From positions 114,154 to 178,153 of the forward strand of contig BLSF01000045.1 of assembly GCA_012862575.1 (NCBI GenBank): a DNA stretch of 64,000 nucleotides, written 5' to 3'. Each line of letters opens with the position of its first letter. The stretch's first letter is position 1. Below are positions 20,282 through 30,556 of the stretch, in pieces. Both the position numbers and the translations under genes were made by a program. The notes under the pieces were generated by a model, which searched no databases, had not been told where the DNA came from, and saw nothing but the letters and a program-made list of their open reading frames with translations. Origin of the DNA: Parietichytrium sp. I65-24A. Taxonomy: Eukaryota; Sar; Bigyra; Thraustochytrida; Thraustochytriidae.

Positions 20282-21129
20282 TCAAGCCTCACAGGTACCG
20301 AGCTTGGCAACTTTGATGACTCCCTTGCACTTGCCAGAGTCGCAGTTATTGCGAAAACCCTTCATGATGTAGTCAGGGCAATCCACCTGCTTACCGACCT
20401 TCTCCACCCCATTTTTGTCCTCCTTCGACCAGCAGCTGGTGATCTCTTCCAGCACGCACTTGTCAGACACTTTGATGCCTACTTGTTTGCTGTAGCAGTT
20501 GCGAAGGTCTGCAGACTGAATGTTCTCCCCAATATTCTGCTTGATTAGTTCTGGGGTGCCCCTATCCGTCCGAGGAATGGACAGCATCGCTCTCAGCGCC
20601 TCCTCGAAATACAACTTTGGAGGAAGATTCGAGCAGGTCCCGTGCTTTTTCCACTCGTGCTGAGTACGTCAACCAAACCGCCGGTTAAATTGAGCAGCGT
20701 CAGTCTCGCTTCTTGCACAGACATTCACGGCAGTGGCAAACTTACCTTTGCAAGTCCGCCATGGTAGTTGGGCGCCAGATCGACAGCGAGTGGCGGGATC
20801 ACGCTTTGTTCAAACTTTTCCTGGACGTCCTTACATTCACTTGGATAGTTGCCATCTTTCCTCCTGCTGCTGTATGCAGGCCACAGCCCGTGCAAAATGA
20901 GTCGCGTGCTCGACCACGAGACAGGCACAGTCGCGCACCTTTCAGGCTTCATGCAGCTGACGAACGCGCAAACCATGGCAAACACAACTCCGTCAGCCAC
21001 ATCAGCCCACGACCTCACTTCCCGCTGCAAAGCAAACCAATCCAATCCCAAGTCGCTTGCGCAGAACGCAACTCACCAAAACTGTGCTGCCCAGGACTGC
21101 GCCAACAAGAAGATATCAAAGTCCGACAT
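20282..21129 (-). CDS. Ribonuclease T2 family protein (three exons)
   Basis: Exons on the minus strand are 21077-21129, 20746-20956 and 20282-20659. Introns are 120 nt (GTGAGT to GTTCGTCAG) and 86 nt (GTAAGT to ACTCAG). The joined frame has 213 residues. Active-site motif CAS I reads LILHGLWPAYS and CAS II reads HEWKKHGTCS, giving both catalytic histidines plus Glu and Lys. Before them, DFDIFLLAQSWAAQFC matches the usual N-terminal strand of the mature enzyme, and there are many cysteines for disulfides. T2 enzymes are secreted or vacuolar acid RNases. Oddly, ATG 21129 leaves no room for a signal peptide and an in-frame stop lies two codons upstream, so a missed 5' exon is hard to place. Splice model inferred; family assignment firm. 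Confidence 0.87.
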
Positions 21130-22426
21130 GGTTCAGGCCCACGATCTTCAATCCCAGCGCCACTCTTACTTGCCCTAGTCGCTTTCGCTTGGCTCGATGA
21201 TGCTCGATGCCTCCGGAATCTGCCACAGCGCCTCGCAAAACTACCAAACGAAACTTTGAAAGCCCTCCAATCCGCTGCAGCTACCTCTGCAATCTCTGCA
21301 AAGCACAAACCACAACACAAACCACGACGCTCTCACAATCGTAGTGTACGTTTACACACAATCTGTACAATCGCCAAGTGTAACGAGTGCACAAGTGTAA
21401 CAGATTGACACAGATTGTCAGCTTGGTCAGATTTGTCATGATAAGTCAAAAAGGTCATGATTGGTGAAGGTCATCTCGATTCGCGTCACGTGCACGTCCA
21501 CGTTACGAGCGTCCAGGTCTGATGGGAGACTTACCGCTCCGTCTAACAATACCAGTGGTAGGGCGGTGATTAGGAGTAAGTATGGGATGGGTGCGGGGCA
21601 TCGCGACGCAGAGTGTGTTTTGAGATGGGTGAGGTAGGGTGGAGGTGTAAGTGATCATTAGGAGTAATGTGCACAGTTTTATTGTGTGTGACTGTTGGTG
21701 GGAAAAGCGAGTGCTGTGAGGAGAGCTGAACCGCGTCTAACAGAAAAGTGCGATCCCCTCACAGCATCTTGTGAGGAGACCCACCCAAGTCCACTGGACG
21801 GTCCCTCTCACCCGGCTTCTCTCCTCACATCCAACAGAGGGGGAAACTCCGTACGCTTCCCACTCCCCCTCACAAGCTCCATTCGCAAAAGAGAAACAAA
21901 TCCCGAAATACCCGCTACCATAAACCACGTCAAACCGCTAACACACGAACCCCTAGGAGGAGGCGAGAAACTCCCAGAATATCACAAAGCCACGTCCCCT
22001 CACAACCCTTCCTCACGAGGACCCTGGGAACAAGGAACCGTTCCCCGCGCACCACTGGACCGTGTCCTCGGGGTACGCGAGAGGGACGCGCTCCGTAGTA
22101 ACACAACCCCTACGGCGGCTATCCCGCCCGGTAGGAGTCTGTTATATAGTTAAACCAAAAGAAGGGAAAAGTGTACGCGGACACACACCTGCGGGGACCC
22201 CTCAGGAAGAAGAAGAAAAACGCACCGGGTGCTATTGGAATTCGTTCGTGCAGGCTTGTGTCTTGATTGAAAGGTCATTCATTGGTGGTGACTCTATCAA
22301 CTATCGAAAGTTGGAGTTGCAGACAGAGCAGGAGAGTCCAGACAAGTTTGCTTCTGTTGAGAACTGTGCTTAGATATATAATAATCCGGAGGCGCGAGCC
22401 GCTGTGCTTGCAGCCGGGCGGCCAGC
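21130..22426. other. Intergenic region upstream of the triple-kinase receptor
   Basis: About 1.3 kb between divergent RNase T2 and kinase genes. The part from 21695 to 22150 is unusually rich in CCTC/GAGG words and lacks stops in one plus-strand frame (152 codons), but its translation shows no domain or signal peptide. A TATA-like ATATATAAT occurs at about 22373-22381, some 45 bases before the kinase ATG. Confidence 0.45.
21715..22004. promoter_or_regulatory. Cluster of CCTCACA / TGTGAGG heptamers
   Basis: The heptamer CCTCACA or its complement occurs at 21715, 21757, 21770, 21823, 21868 and 21998, six times in 290 bases. The pair 21757-21763 and 21770-21776 forms an inverted repeat around GCATCT. 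This could be a transcription-factor binding cluster for the kinase gene or part of an old repeat. Function is not known. Confidence 0.35.
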
Positions 22427-25400
22427 ATGAGGTGGCTGGCATGGCTTTGCGTAGCTTTTGGTGTTATTCACGATGTGGTGGCACAAACCAAGAGATGCCT
22501 GACCCAGCCAGATTCTGAGGATGCAAATGCCAACGCGCTCCTGGCAGCTCTTGCCGAAGAAGAGTCATGGACGCTGGATAAAGGCAAGGCTTGTCTTACA
22601 ACGTTGAATTTCACAGACTATAATCTCACGGCAGCAACAGAAGCCAGCTGCTTCCAAACGCCCTACGGCGTGTCAAATTACAGCAATCTCACGAGTACTT
22701 TTCCAAGTGGCTTTTGTTTCACAGAAGTTGCCACAGCTATGCGTTTTGGCGCGTGCATTTGCATCAAGCCTCCTACCAAGCTACCTACAATGGCGCCAAC
22801 GTTGGCGCCAAGCCAGTCGCCGAGTACTTCGCCAACGAATGCTCCCTCGTCGACTCCGACTCTCTCCCCATCGGCAACGCCAACTGAGAGCCCAACTCCA
22901 TACCGGTACGAGATGTTTGGTGTCTCTAATGTGGCGCTTAATTTTTTCCCGGGTGTAACGTTTTTCACACAGGACAGCAATCAGAGAGGTACACTGCGTG
23001 CTCTTCAAGAAAGTTCGTCGTCGTTGCAGTTCGAGATCGGCTTCCGATGTTACATGGCATTTTTACTTCGCCAAAAGCTCAATGAGTCCAACTTTGAGTA
23101 CGGGTTTGACATTCCGCTCCAGCTTCGAGAAAGCAATAGCATTGTGGATTTCATACCCGTATTCGATTTCAATCGAACCTGCGCTTCTCAAATGAGCGGC
23201 GAGAGCGAAGATTGCATCCTGAATTTCAAACTTGATAGAGGCTCGCCGTGGACGCAACAGCCGACCTTGGCTCCCAGCAGAGCTCCGACAGTTTTTCCGA
23301 CAGTGGCGCCGACATCCAACATTACTCTTGCTCCGTCGAATTTTAATGGAACTGATGGTAACACCACGTCACCGTTGAACGGCACGAATTCCAGCGACCC
23401 AATCGCCACGACCTTGGCGCCAACACAAGACCCGACTGCCGCCCCCTCTCACTCGCCTTCGCTGTCACCATCGGCGTCTCCGAGCCGTGCCCCACTGCCT
23501 CCTTTAGGCACATTGTCACCCACTGTGCCAGCAAAGTATTCTCTCAGCGATTATCTTCGCAATCTGTTTTTGGGAACTGCTGGCACCGATACGGTCTTGG
23601 CTGAGCGCGCTTATACGTATGAAACGGGCTACTGGGCATGGTCTGAGAAGATGAGGTCCCAAGATAACTTGCCCACTTTCGCGAATTTTGAGCTGTCATA
23701 CAGGACTTATCTGTACGAATATTCCGCTGCCGAGATCTCATACCTGGAAAACTTTCTAATTCAGGACTGCCCCGTGTTCGACTTTCCGCCGGTCCCGACG
23801 TCAGCCCCTGCGCCATCTGCCAAACAGGATGTGAGCAACGGAGTTGCTCTCGGGCTGTCACTAGGCGGAGCAGCCCTTGTTGTGCTCGTAATCTTGTTCT
23901 GTTTCCGACGACGTATCCTGGATAAGATTTGGTTTTACGACAATGAGCTGAGATTGAGCCAGAACAAGCGCAACCTGGACGGCGGCTCCGCAAGGCCCGA
24001 AGTCCAAGCCATATTCAAGGACCTTGAGATTGACCTTAGTCAGCTCTCACTTGGACCTGTTATTGGGCATGGTGCGAATGGTCGAATCTTCCGTGCACAA
24101 TACTGTGGATCAGATGTAGCCGTGAAAGAGCTGTTCCCAAGCATTGCTGAGAAAGAATACCATCACCAAGGGGACGAAGGACACATGGAGATCGACCCAA
24201 CCGATCAAATATGGAGGGAAGTTCGAAATTTGAGGCTATTGAGGCACCCGAATATTATTCAGCTCTACGGCTGTTCACAAACTCGCAGCGAGGATACTGG
24301 TCAGTGGAGGTTCCTGGTGGTCATGGAGCTGGCCACCTGCAGTTTGCGCGAGCTTTTGCAAAATTACGAATACGATACTATGGACAACTTGCCATTCTCC
24401 TGGAAAGAGTTCGACTTGCCAAGAAAGATTCATCTTATGAAAGAGGTTAGTGCAGGTATGGCGTATATTCACGACAGCAATATGATCCACTTTGATCTTA
24501 AGCTGGAAAACATTCTCCTCAATCAGGTCGGACAGGCAAAAATCTGTGACTTGGGAATCGCAAAGTTGCATCAAGGCCCTAACCAGACAATGCACATGAC
24601 TTTGTCAGCCATGGGAGGCACACCACCATATATGGCACCGGAGATGCTTGGCGGGGCAATGGAACAAGTAGGAAGCGCAGTGGACGTGTACGCCTTTGGA
24701 ATTGTTTTGTGGCAGATATTTCATCCTGATCTTTCTCCTCATCCGAGACAGTGGACCCTAGCAAAGCTTTTTCACGAGGTTTTGGTGTGCAACTATAGGC
24801 CTGAAATTGACGGGGAAGTGAATCCTCAGATCTCTGGTCTCATCGAGAAGTGCTGGGATGCAGACCATCGCAAAAGGCCAGCGTTCCAGGATGTCATCAG
24901 GGAGCTTGATCTTGTGTTACATTCGACCGGAAATACAAGCGCCAAGCGGCAGCGCTTCGCCTCGGAGGAGGACTTGGATTATTTGCTCAAGGTGGGCTCT
25001 AAGGCGTTCTACTGGGAGCACACCCAGCGACGCTATATTCGCTGTACAGTGAAAAAGAAGAGACACCAGGAGCAAACTCTCAATACCTTTTTTGACCTTC
25101 AGCTCGAGAAAGATGATGTCGTATTTCGTAAAATCAGTCCCGCGCTTAGAATTGTATTCAAGAGCGCTAATTCGGTCAGAAAGGGTCGTGTAGAAAGTAA
25201 GGCTTCGTCTTTCGCAACGTCAACGTCTCCCACCTCGGAATTGCGACAATTGAGTTTGAACAGCACCATGTGGAGCCAAGGAGCTCAATATAGTCCCGAA
25301 AGTTTCACTCCAGGCTCGGCAGCCCCGAGCGCGAGCGCAGCTTATGATAGTTTTGAGCGGACCTCGATGTCATGGTCATCGCCAAATTCTGTGGCCCCAT

Positions 25401-28400
25401 CGAGTAGCAAGAGTTTAGAAATGCTTGGAGGCCAACCAGCCGCCAGAGCTGATGATCCTCGCCCGTTTTCTTCGTCTCCGTCATCGCCTTCATCATCGGA
25501 CCAAGAAGACGATGACTACGATGAAGACGATGGACAGTATCGACACTTTGAAGGTCACGGGTCTGATAGCGGGGAAGAAGACGATGCCTATAGCACTTCG
25601 TATTTTACTGACAAGTCCCCCTCCAGCCGTCTTCGCAGTCACAAAGACAGCCTGAATGAGATTTTACATGATTCCCGCAAGCAGAAGATGATGCTTCGTC
25701 GCAAACAAGTATGGGAAATTTTTATGAAGGCCCCTTCCACGGAACAACGAATCCATCGCGAGTGCATTTTTAGCTCCATCTCATTGTTGGCCGCCGCACA
25801 TTTTCTCGATGCACTTTCATTCAACAAGCCACTTTTTCGAACGATGCAAGCGACAATCGCGAGAGTCGATGATCGTCTTTTGAGTAATTCGGACCTCACA
25901 ATGTTGTTCGAAGCCGACCTCAGCGGTGAAACGATCACGTCCGAGCACATTCGGGAGGGACATTCCGCAGACGCGACAAACGCGGCCGTTCAACGAGTAT
26001 TGACTGGCACTGATGGTGATAAAAGTACGGACGACATGATGCTCTTTGAGAAAGACAAAATGTCAGTCTCGAAGTTTGCGGACTTGACAGTCGACCACAC
26101 AAATTTGCGGAATGATCGGGTGCAGTGTTCAGTTGGGATCCATCTGTCTACCTTCACCTTGATGGCGGTTAAACAACACCGTCTTTCGTTCGCCTCGAAC
26201 CAGCAGCCACAAGACGTACTCCTGCAGGTCATGGCACTGTGGAATACACTACTAAAGGATGAGCCCGAATACGAGGTGAGTGGGGGTACCAGTTTGCGTC
26301 TTCTTCCAGACTATCTCGCTCCGCACCAAAAGCGCATTTCCAAGCGTTTCTTCCTGCGTTGCCCAACTTTATGTTGCTTGTATGGAGCTTTCTACGATCA
26401 GAACGAGCAGTCGTTGACCTTTTTGCACGAATATATGGATGGTGGAAGTTTGCGGGACGTCCTCGAGTCGAACGAGACCCCTGATTACACTGCACAAATA
26501 CCTGAAGAACCCGTGGTCAGTGGTGAAAACGGCGGTGAAGCTGGTGCTCCTATTCCGGTCCTCAACTTGGACGTTTCCGCAAAGGAAATTCCTCTAGCAG
26601 AGATAACGGAATCTGGGGAACCGGAGCCTCAGACCGCTGTTTCAGGTATTAGCTGCTCGGACTCACACATGCGGAATGGGCCGGACTTTGCTATTGGCCC
26701 AAACTGCATATGTGACGAAAGTGTGCTCGCCAACATTGCTCATTCCGTGCTTACTGCGCTGGACTTTCTACACAGCCATAATCTACCCCATGGGAACGTC
26801 AAGCCTTCAAATATCCTTCTCAACACCTCAGGGCAAGTGAAACTGGGAGATTTCGGCTTTCACGGGGGTCTGGCGCAAGAAGAAGAATACTTTGGAGTGG
26901 AGGGCACTTCCTTTTTGAGTCCAGAGCAGCTATCTGGAGAGGTTTTGCAAAGCAGAGCATCTGACGTATGGTCCTTCACAATGTCTCTCCTCACCGTCGC
27001 TCTCGGCCACCACCCATTTCAGAAGGCTATGTGGGAGCTGTTTTCGCATGGAAGCAACAAGTATGACATGTCCCGCTTCCTCATGGAAGAGTTTGAGGCG
27101 CACTGTTCGGAAGGCATGCAAGTGCCTGAGGAGATGGATTTTCCTCCGCCAATTGGTTACAATGCTGTGTACAGCACCTACTACAAATACTCTGCCGCAT
27201 TCAGAAACTTTGTTTCTCAGGGGCTCCAATTCGACGCAACAAAACGCTCTAGTGCGAAAGAGCTCCTGGACCACCCTTGGCTGCTTAGCTCATTAGATGA
27301 CACCATACAGATTCGAAAAGGGGTCTCGCAAGAGGTGGAGGAAAAACTTGTTTCGGATATTGCCAATACTGTAGTACAAAGGGTTATTGGATCTCTGGAG
27401 TCCAGGAGGTATCTGTGCATGCACCCACGATCGAACAATGCCACCTTGGTGCTTTTGACTGACAATGTCGATCGTCTCGCCGCCCAGCTTAATTTATCGC
27501 GGGAACTTGTCATTGAGAGCTTCATTTACAACGCCGAGCTCGCTGGTTTTAATGTTCGCTCGCCCGGCGAAGGGTACTCTCACTACGAAGAGTCCCTTCC
27601 ACCCCTTCCACCCAAATCTTTCAGATTGTCAGAGCGACATATCATGCCTGTTTCAAACGATTCTGTGGAGCTCAAGAGTGACGATGCCCAACGAGAGAAG
27701 ACTCTTGCTCCACAGGGCATAAGCTTGGAGATTCCAGAAGAAGAAATTGACGAGAAGGCCAAAAATGCGATAGACCTTGCCCTATCGACCTCGAAAAGCC
27801 TTCGCGAAATCATGGAGACTTCGGTAGAAGCTGGCCATGGCAAGAACCGCAAAGCTTTGACTCATATCCGCGCTCTCATCGTGAGACTCGAGAGCATTCT
27901 GCAAAACTCTCGATTGCGAGGGAATGGGGACGAGTTTTTGGAGCTGGACTCTCTTTTGACGCAAGCTGGAAACGTCATCAGCCTTCGTGCTGGCTCGTCC
28001 GGATCCATCATGGGAAGGAATCGGAATGGAGAGAGTGCGAGCTCTGAGAGTGAGCTCTTGCATCCCGGCAACGACAATTCCGAAGCGTTGGAATTGCAAG
28101 TCCATAGCTTGCTTGTCCAACGTAAATTGGACTTGGCAATTTTGGATGCCGTTAACGAGATAGAGCTCGTGGTTGCGACGTTAGAAGCCCGGGTAGGGGA
28201 GCCACCTCTTCCACCGCGATCGTCGTATATTGCTGCCCAGGTTGACCTCGAGTATGCCATTCAAATCTCGGAAAATATAAAGAAGAGGCATGTAGAGCAG
28301 ACATCCGAAAGCACGCCTAATTTGACGTCTGCACGAGTTGCTGCGGAATCTGAGCTGTTGAACTTTGACGGCAAGAGTACCAGCTTAACCATGGGTGTCG

Positions 28401-29320
28401 TCGAGGCGATGGACAGGCTTTCTGATTTGTTGTTAAGCGGCGCGCCACACCAACAGCATCTTCCGCTTCGCGCGACCATTGCTCCTTCGCAGCTCCAGTT
28501 TGAAGATGTTTTAGGACGTGGAGCGTTTGGAACAGTGGTTCGAGGAAAGTGGAAGGGTGACTCTGTCGCTATTAAGGTGATTCCGCGGGCCACTCCAAAT
28601 GCGGAAGGCAATTTTTCTCTTGCGTTTTCCGCGGAGCTCCATCGCTGGAAGCGCTTGGATGGGTCACCAAACATTGTGAGACTGTACGGTTTTTGCCAGG
28701 ATGTCGAAAGAATTTGTTTCGTGATGGAGCTGTGCGAGCTGTCTCTGGAAAAATACCTGTACGCCGACCGCGGGAAGAATGTGGTCAATGAGGAAATCCT
28801 CTGCAACATATGCTGTGGCATCGCGAACGGGCTCGCTTATTTGCATTCCCACTTGGTCGTACATAGGGACATAAAGCCCGGAAACGTTCTCCTCACTTCA
28901 TCCGGGCCAAATATTGCTCCATCTCAGATAAAGCTCTGTGATTTTGGGCTCAGCCTGGCAAAGACAGAGACCGTAACCACCATTCTGGACGAAGTAGCTG
29001 GAGGGACCCCGGCTTACATGGCTCCCGAGCTGGCCAGTGCTCCTGCCAAAATATCATACAAGAGCGACGTTTACTCCCTTGGCGTGTTGATGGGCGAAAT
29101 GGTGGAACGCAAGAAGCCATTCCATGGCGAGGCCCCGATGCCAATCATGATCGCAGCAATGAAAGGCTCCAGACCTGCGCTACATAATGTACAAAAATAC
29201 CCATCATGGCTAATTCAGCTCATCAAGTCTTGTTGGGCGTCAGATCGCTCTGCGCGACCTAGTGCCGTTCAGGTTGCACTCGCGTTGGAAAACCGAACCT
29301 GGCATTCGGATCTCGAGTAG
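22427..29320 (+). CDS. Receptor protein with three kinase-fold domains
   Basis: Single exon, 2297 residues from ATG 22427. Signal peptide (MRWLAWLCVAFGVIHDVVAQ), Cys-containing ectodomain with two Ser/Pro/Thr/Ala stalks (about 121-163 and 277-375, PTLAPSQSPSTSPTNAPSS type), and transmembrane helix about 472-493 (VALGLSLGGAALVVLVILF). Kinase 1 (about 538-830): K567, HFD at 688-690 instead of HRD, DLG at 708-710 instead of DFG, GGTPPYMAPE; probably active, TKL-like. An acidic Ser-rich linker follows. Domain 2 (about 1228-1621): MAP2K-like (EYMDGGSLRDVL, K1249), but HGN at 1455-1457 replaces HRD while DFG (1475) remains, so the catalytic Asp is lost and it is a likely pseudokinase. Helical region about 1770-1990. 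Kinase 3 (about 2024-2294): GRGAFGTVVRG, K2050, HRD 2146-2148, DFG 2172, complete. Likely a plasma-membrane receptor relaying signals through linked kinase modules. Confidence 0.93.
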   Translation: MRWLAWLCVAFGVIHDVVAQTKRCLTQPDSEDANANALLAALAEEESWTLDKGKACLTTLNFTDYNLTAATEASCFQTPYGVSNYSNLTSTFPSGFCFTEVATAMRFGACICIKPPTKLPTMAPTLAPSQSPSTSPTNAPSSTPTLSPSATPTESPTPYRYEMFGVSNVALNFFPGVTFFTQDSNQRGTLRALQESSSSLQFEIGFRCYMAFLLRQKLNESNFEYGFDIPLQLRESNSIVDFIPVFDFNRTCASQMSGESEDCILNFKLDRGSPWTQQPTLAPSRAPTVFPTVAPTSNITLAPSNFNGTDGNTTSPLNGTNSSDPIATTLAPTQDPTAAPSHSPSLSPSASPSRAPLPPLGTLSPTVPAKYSLSDYLRNLFLGTAGTDTVLAERAYTYETGYWAWSEKMRSQDNLPTFANFELSYRTYLYEYSAAEISYLENFLIQDCPVFDFPPVPTSAPAPSAKQDVSNGVALGLSLGGAALVVLVILFCFRRRILDKIWFYDNELRLSQNKRNLDGGSARPEVQAIFKDLEIDLSQLSLGPVIGHGANGRIFRAQYCGSDVAVKELFPSIAEKEYHHQGDEGHMEIDPTDQIWREVRNLRLLRHPNIIQLYGCSQTRSEDTGQWRFLVVMELATCSLRELLQNYEYDTMDNLPFSWKEFDLPRKIHLMKEVSAGMAYIHDSNMIHFDLKLENILLNQVGQAKICDLGIAKLHQGPNQTMHMTLSAMGGTPPYMAPEMLGGAMEQVGSAVDVYAFGIVLWQIFHPDLSPHPRQWTLAKLFHEVLVCNYRPEIDGEVNPQISGLIEKCWDADHRKRPAFQDVIRELDLVLHSTGNTSAKRQRFASEEDLDYLLKVGSKAFYWEHTQRRYIRCTVKKKRHQEQTLNTFFDLQLEKDDVVFRKISPALRIVFKSANSVRKGRVESKASSFATSTSPTSELRQLSLNSTMWSQGAQYSPESFTPGSAAPSASAAYDSFERTSMSWSSPNSVAPSSSKSLEMLGGQPAARADDPRPFSSSPSSPSSSDQEDDDYDEDDGQYRHFEGHGSDSGEEDDAYSTSYFTDKSPSSRLRSHKDSLNEILHDSRKQKMMLRRKQVWEIFMKAPSTEQRIHRECIFSSISLLAAAHFLDALSFNKPLFRTMQATIARVDDRLLSNSDLTMLFEADLSGETITSEHIREGHSADATNAAVQRVLTGTDGDKSTDDMMLFEKDKMSVSKFADLTVDHTNLRNDRVQCSVGIHLSTFTLMAVKQHRLSFASNQQPQDVLLQVMALWNTLLKDEPEYEVSGGTSLRLLPDYLAPHQKRISKRFFLRCPTLCCLYGAFYDQNEQSLTFLHEYMDGGSLRDVLESNETPDYTAQIPEEPVVSGENGGEAGAPIPVLNLDVSAKEIPLAEITESGEPEPQTAVSGISCSDSHMRNGPDFAIGPNCICDESVLANIAHSVLTALDFLHSHNLPHGNVKPSNILLNTSGQVKLGDFGFHGGLAQEEEYFGVEGTSFLSPEQLSGEVLQSRASDVWSFTMSLLTVALGHHPFQKAMWELFSHGSNKYDMSRFLMEEFEAHCSEGMQVPEEMDFPPPIGYNAVYSTYYKYSAAFRNFVSQGLQFDATKRSSAKELLDHPWLLSSLDDTIQIRKGVSQEVEEKLVSDIANTVVQRVIGSLESRRYLCMHPRSNNATLVLLTDNVDRLAAQLNLSRELVIESFIYNAELAGFNVRSPGEGYSHYEESLPPLPPKSFRLSERHIMPVSNDSVELKSDDAQREKTLAPQGISLEIPEEEIDEKAKNAIDLALSTSKSLREIMETSVEAGHGKNRKALTHIRALIVRLESILQNSRLRGNGDEFLELDSLLTQAGNVISLRAGSSGSIMGRNRNGESASSESELLHPGNDNSEALELQVHSLLVQRKLDLAILDAVNEIELVVATLEARVGEPPLPPRSSYIAAQVDLEYAIQISENIKKRHVEQTSESTPNLTSARVAAESELLNFDGKSTSLTMGVVEAMDRLSDLLLSGAPHQQHLPLRATIAPSQLQFEDVLGRGAFGTVVRGKWKGDSVAIKVIPRATPNAEGNFSLAFSAELHRWKRLDGSPNIVRLYGFCQDVERICFVMELCELSLEKYLYADRGKNVVNEEILCNICCGIANGLAYLHSHLVVHRDIKPGNVLLTSSGPNIAPSQIKLCDFGLSLAKTETVTTILDEVAGGTPAYMAPELASAPAKISYKSDVYSLGVLMGEMVERKKPFHGEAPMPIMIAAMKGSRPALHNVQKYPSWLIQLIKSCWASDRSARPSAVQVALALENRTWHSDLE

Positions 29321-30556
29321 CTCATGTAGTTCAAGTGGTCGACAGAACACTTGTCTTCATTTGCATTTAGGAATGCTGTCATAGTTTTTATAATATCAAT
29401 GTTTGTATTGTTGTCATTGTTCGTTTCCTTCTTACAGTGGGAGAAAACCGTTTGTTCGTTGAGGTAAATCCGCACCGGTATTTCTCAACACGAGAACACA
29501 GGAACACAGGAACACAGGAACACAGGAACACGAGAACGCGGGCTTGGCCCATTCTCCCATTCAATAGTAAGGTGAACAAACGGCTCGCTCTGGCTCCGAC
29601 GAGTGGCAGTGGCAGGCAGGTTTCCTTCTCGCCGAAGTGGCCAGCCACGAAAGGTGCTGTCCAAACTTGAGAACGTGATGCATCACCGCGGGCTAGAGCC
29701 GCCTTCTCCAGGTAGCAGTGAAGACCAAAACGACTCTTCCCGGACTGTGCTTTTATAATTGCTCCACTCGACTGATCAAGAAAGCATTGATTGTTTTTGA
29801 TTGGCTTCTCAATCAGTCAAACTTGAAGTACTCAGTACATGTACTACCGGGACAGGTATCTCAGTACCACTTGGCCGATTTGCCCGTTGCTGTACTTGCA
29901 GCCACGGTCTTGAAACAATTGAACTGACAGGACATGGCATTGGCAGAATGTACATGTAAATACATTTGATTTGCTCTGACTGTCCTTCTTGCTTCCGAGC
30001 TGCAACCTAGTTGATTCGCGTCAAATGGACGGACGACTTGATGGAGTACGCCCGCACGTGCTACTGTTGCTACTGAGTGCAAGTTTGCTTTCTTGGTGAT
30101 CCGGGCGACGGAAGACTTTGAGCTGTGAGCTGGACTGATGTTGTCTGAAGTTTGACCAACCATTCCGATTGCGACGCGACGGCTAAGTCATGCGTGAGGC
30201 AACGAGACCCTTCAGACTTGGAGATAGACGATGAAAGGATGGGCCACGTCACCAGTGCTTTCTTTTCTTGAGAGAAGAATGCCGTGCTATCTAGTTTTCT
30301 CCACCAGTGTACACTTGCGCTCTCGCATTCAAGTTCAAGATTGGTGTAACGGTGATGGAGTTTATTCTGTCTCCCAATAAGTATTGATGTGATTGACCGT
30401 GAAATGGGTACCTGCCCTGGTAGGCGGTCCAGTGCAAATGCCAGTGCACGATGTCCAGCTTCTCGTCGTCATTGAGATTTGGATGGTTCATCCAAAGTTC
30501 GCTCCGGCAAGAGGACCTCCGAGCCAGACAAGGCCAGGACGGCCGTCCCTGGACGG
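29321..30556. other. Intergenic, no gene seen
   Basis: About 1.2 kb between the kinase gene and membrane-family member 4. It includes an 8-base minisatellite, GAACACAG, at about 29486-29537 (four exact copies flanked by GAACACGA variants). The frame of member 4 is open upstream to about 30479 but has no ATG there. No RNA gene recognised. Confidence 0.5.

Noticed and set aside
20713-21408. Plus-strand open frame of 231 codons
   Set aside because: It is antisense to the RNase T2 exons, which carry both active-site motifs.
21528-21540. GACTTACCGCTCC, resembling the 5' end of U1 snRNA
   Set aside because: It lacks the ATACTTACCTG start and no U1-like downstream sequence or Sm site follows.
21695-22153. 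Plus-strand open frame of 152 codons as a gene
   Set aside because: No domain, signal peptide or family resemblance; the lack of stops fits the biased CCTC/GAGG composition. Kept only as a region with a heptamer cluster.
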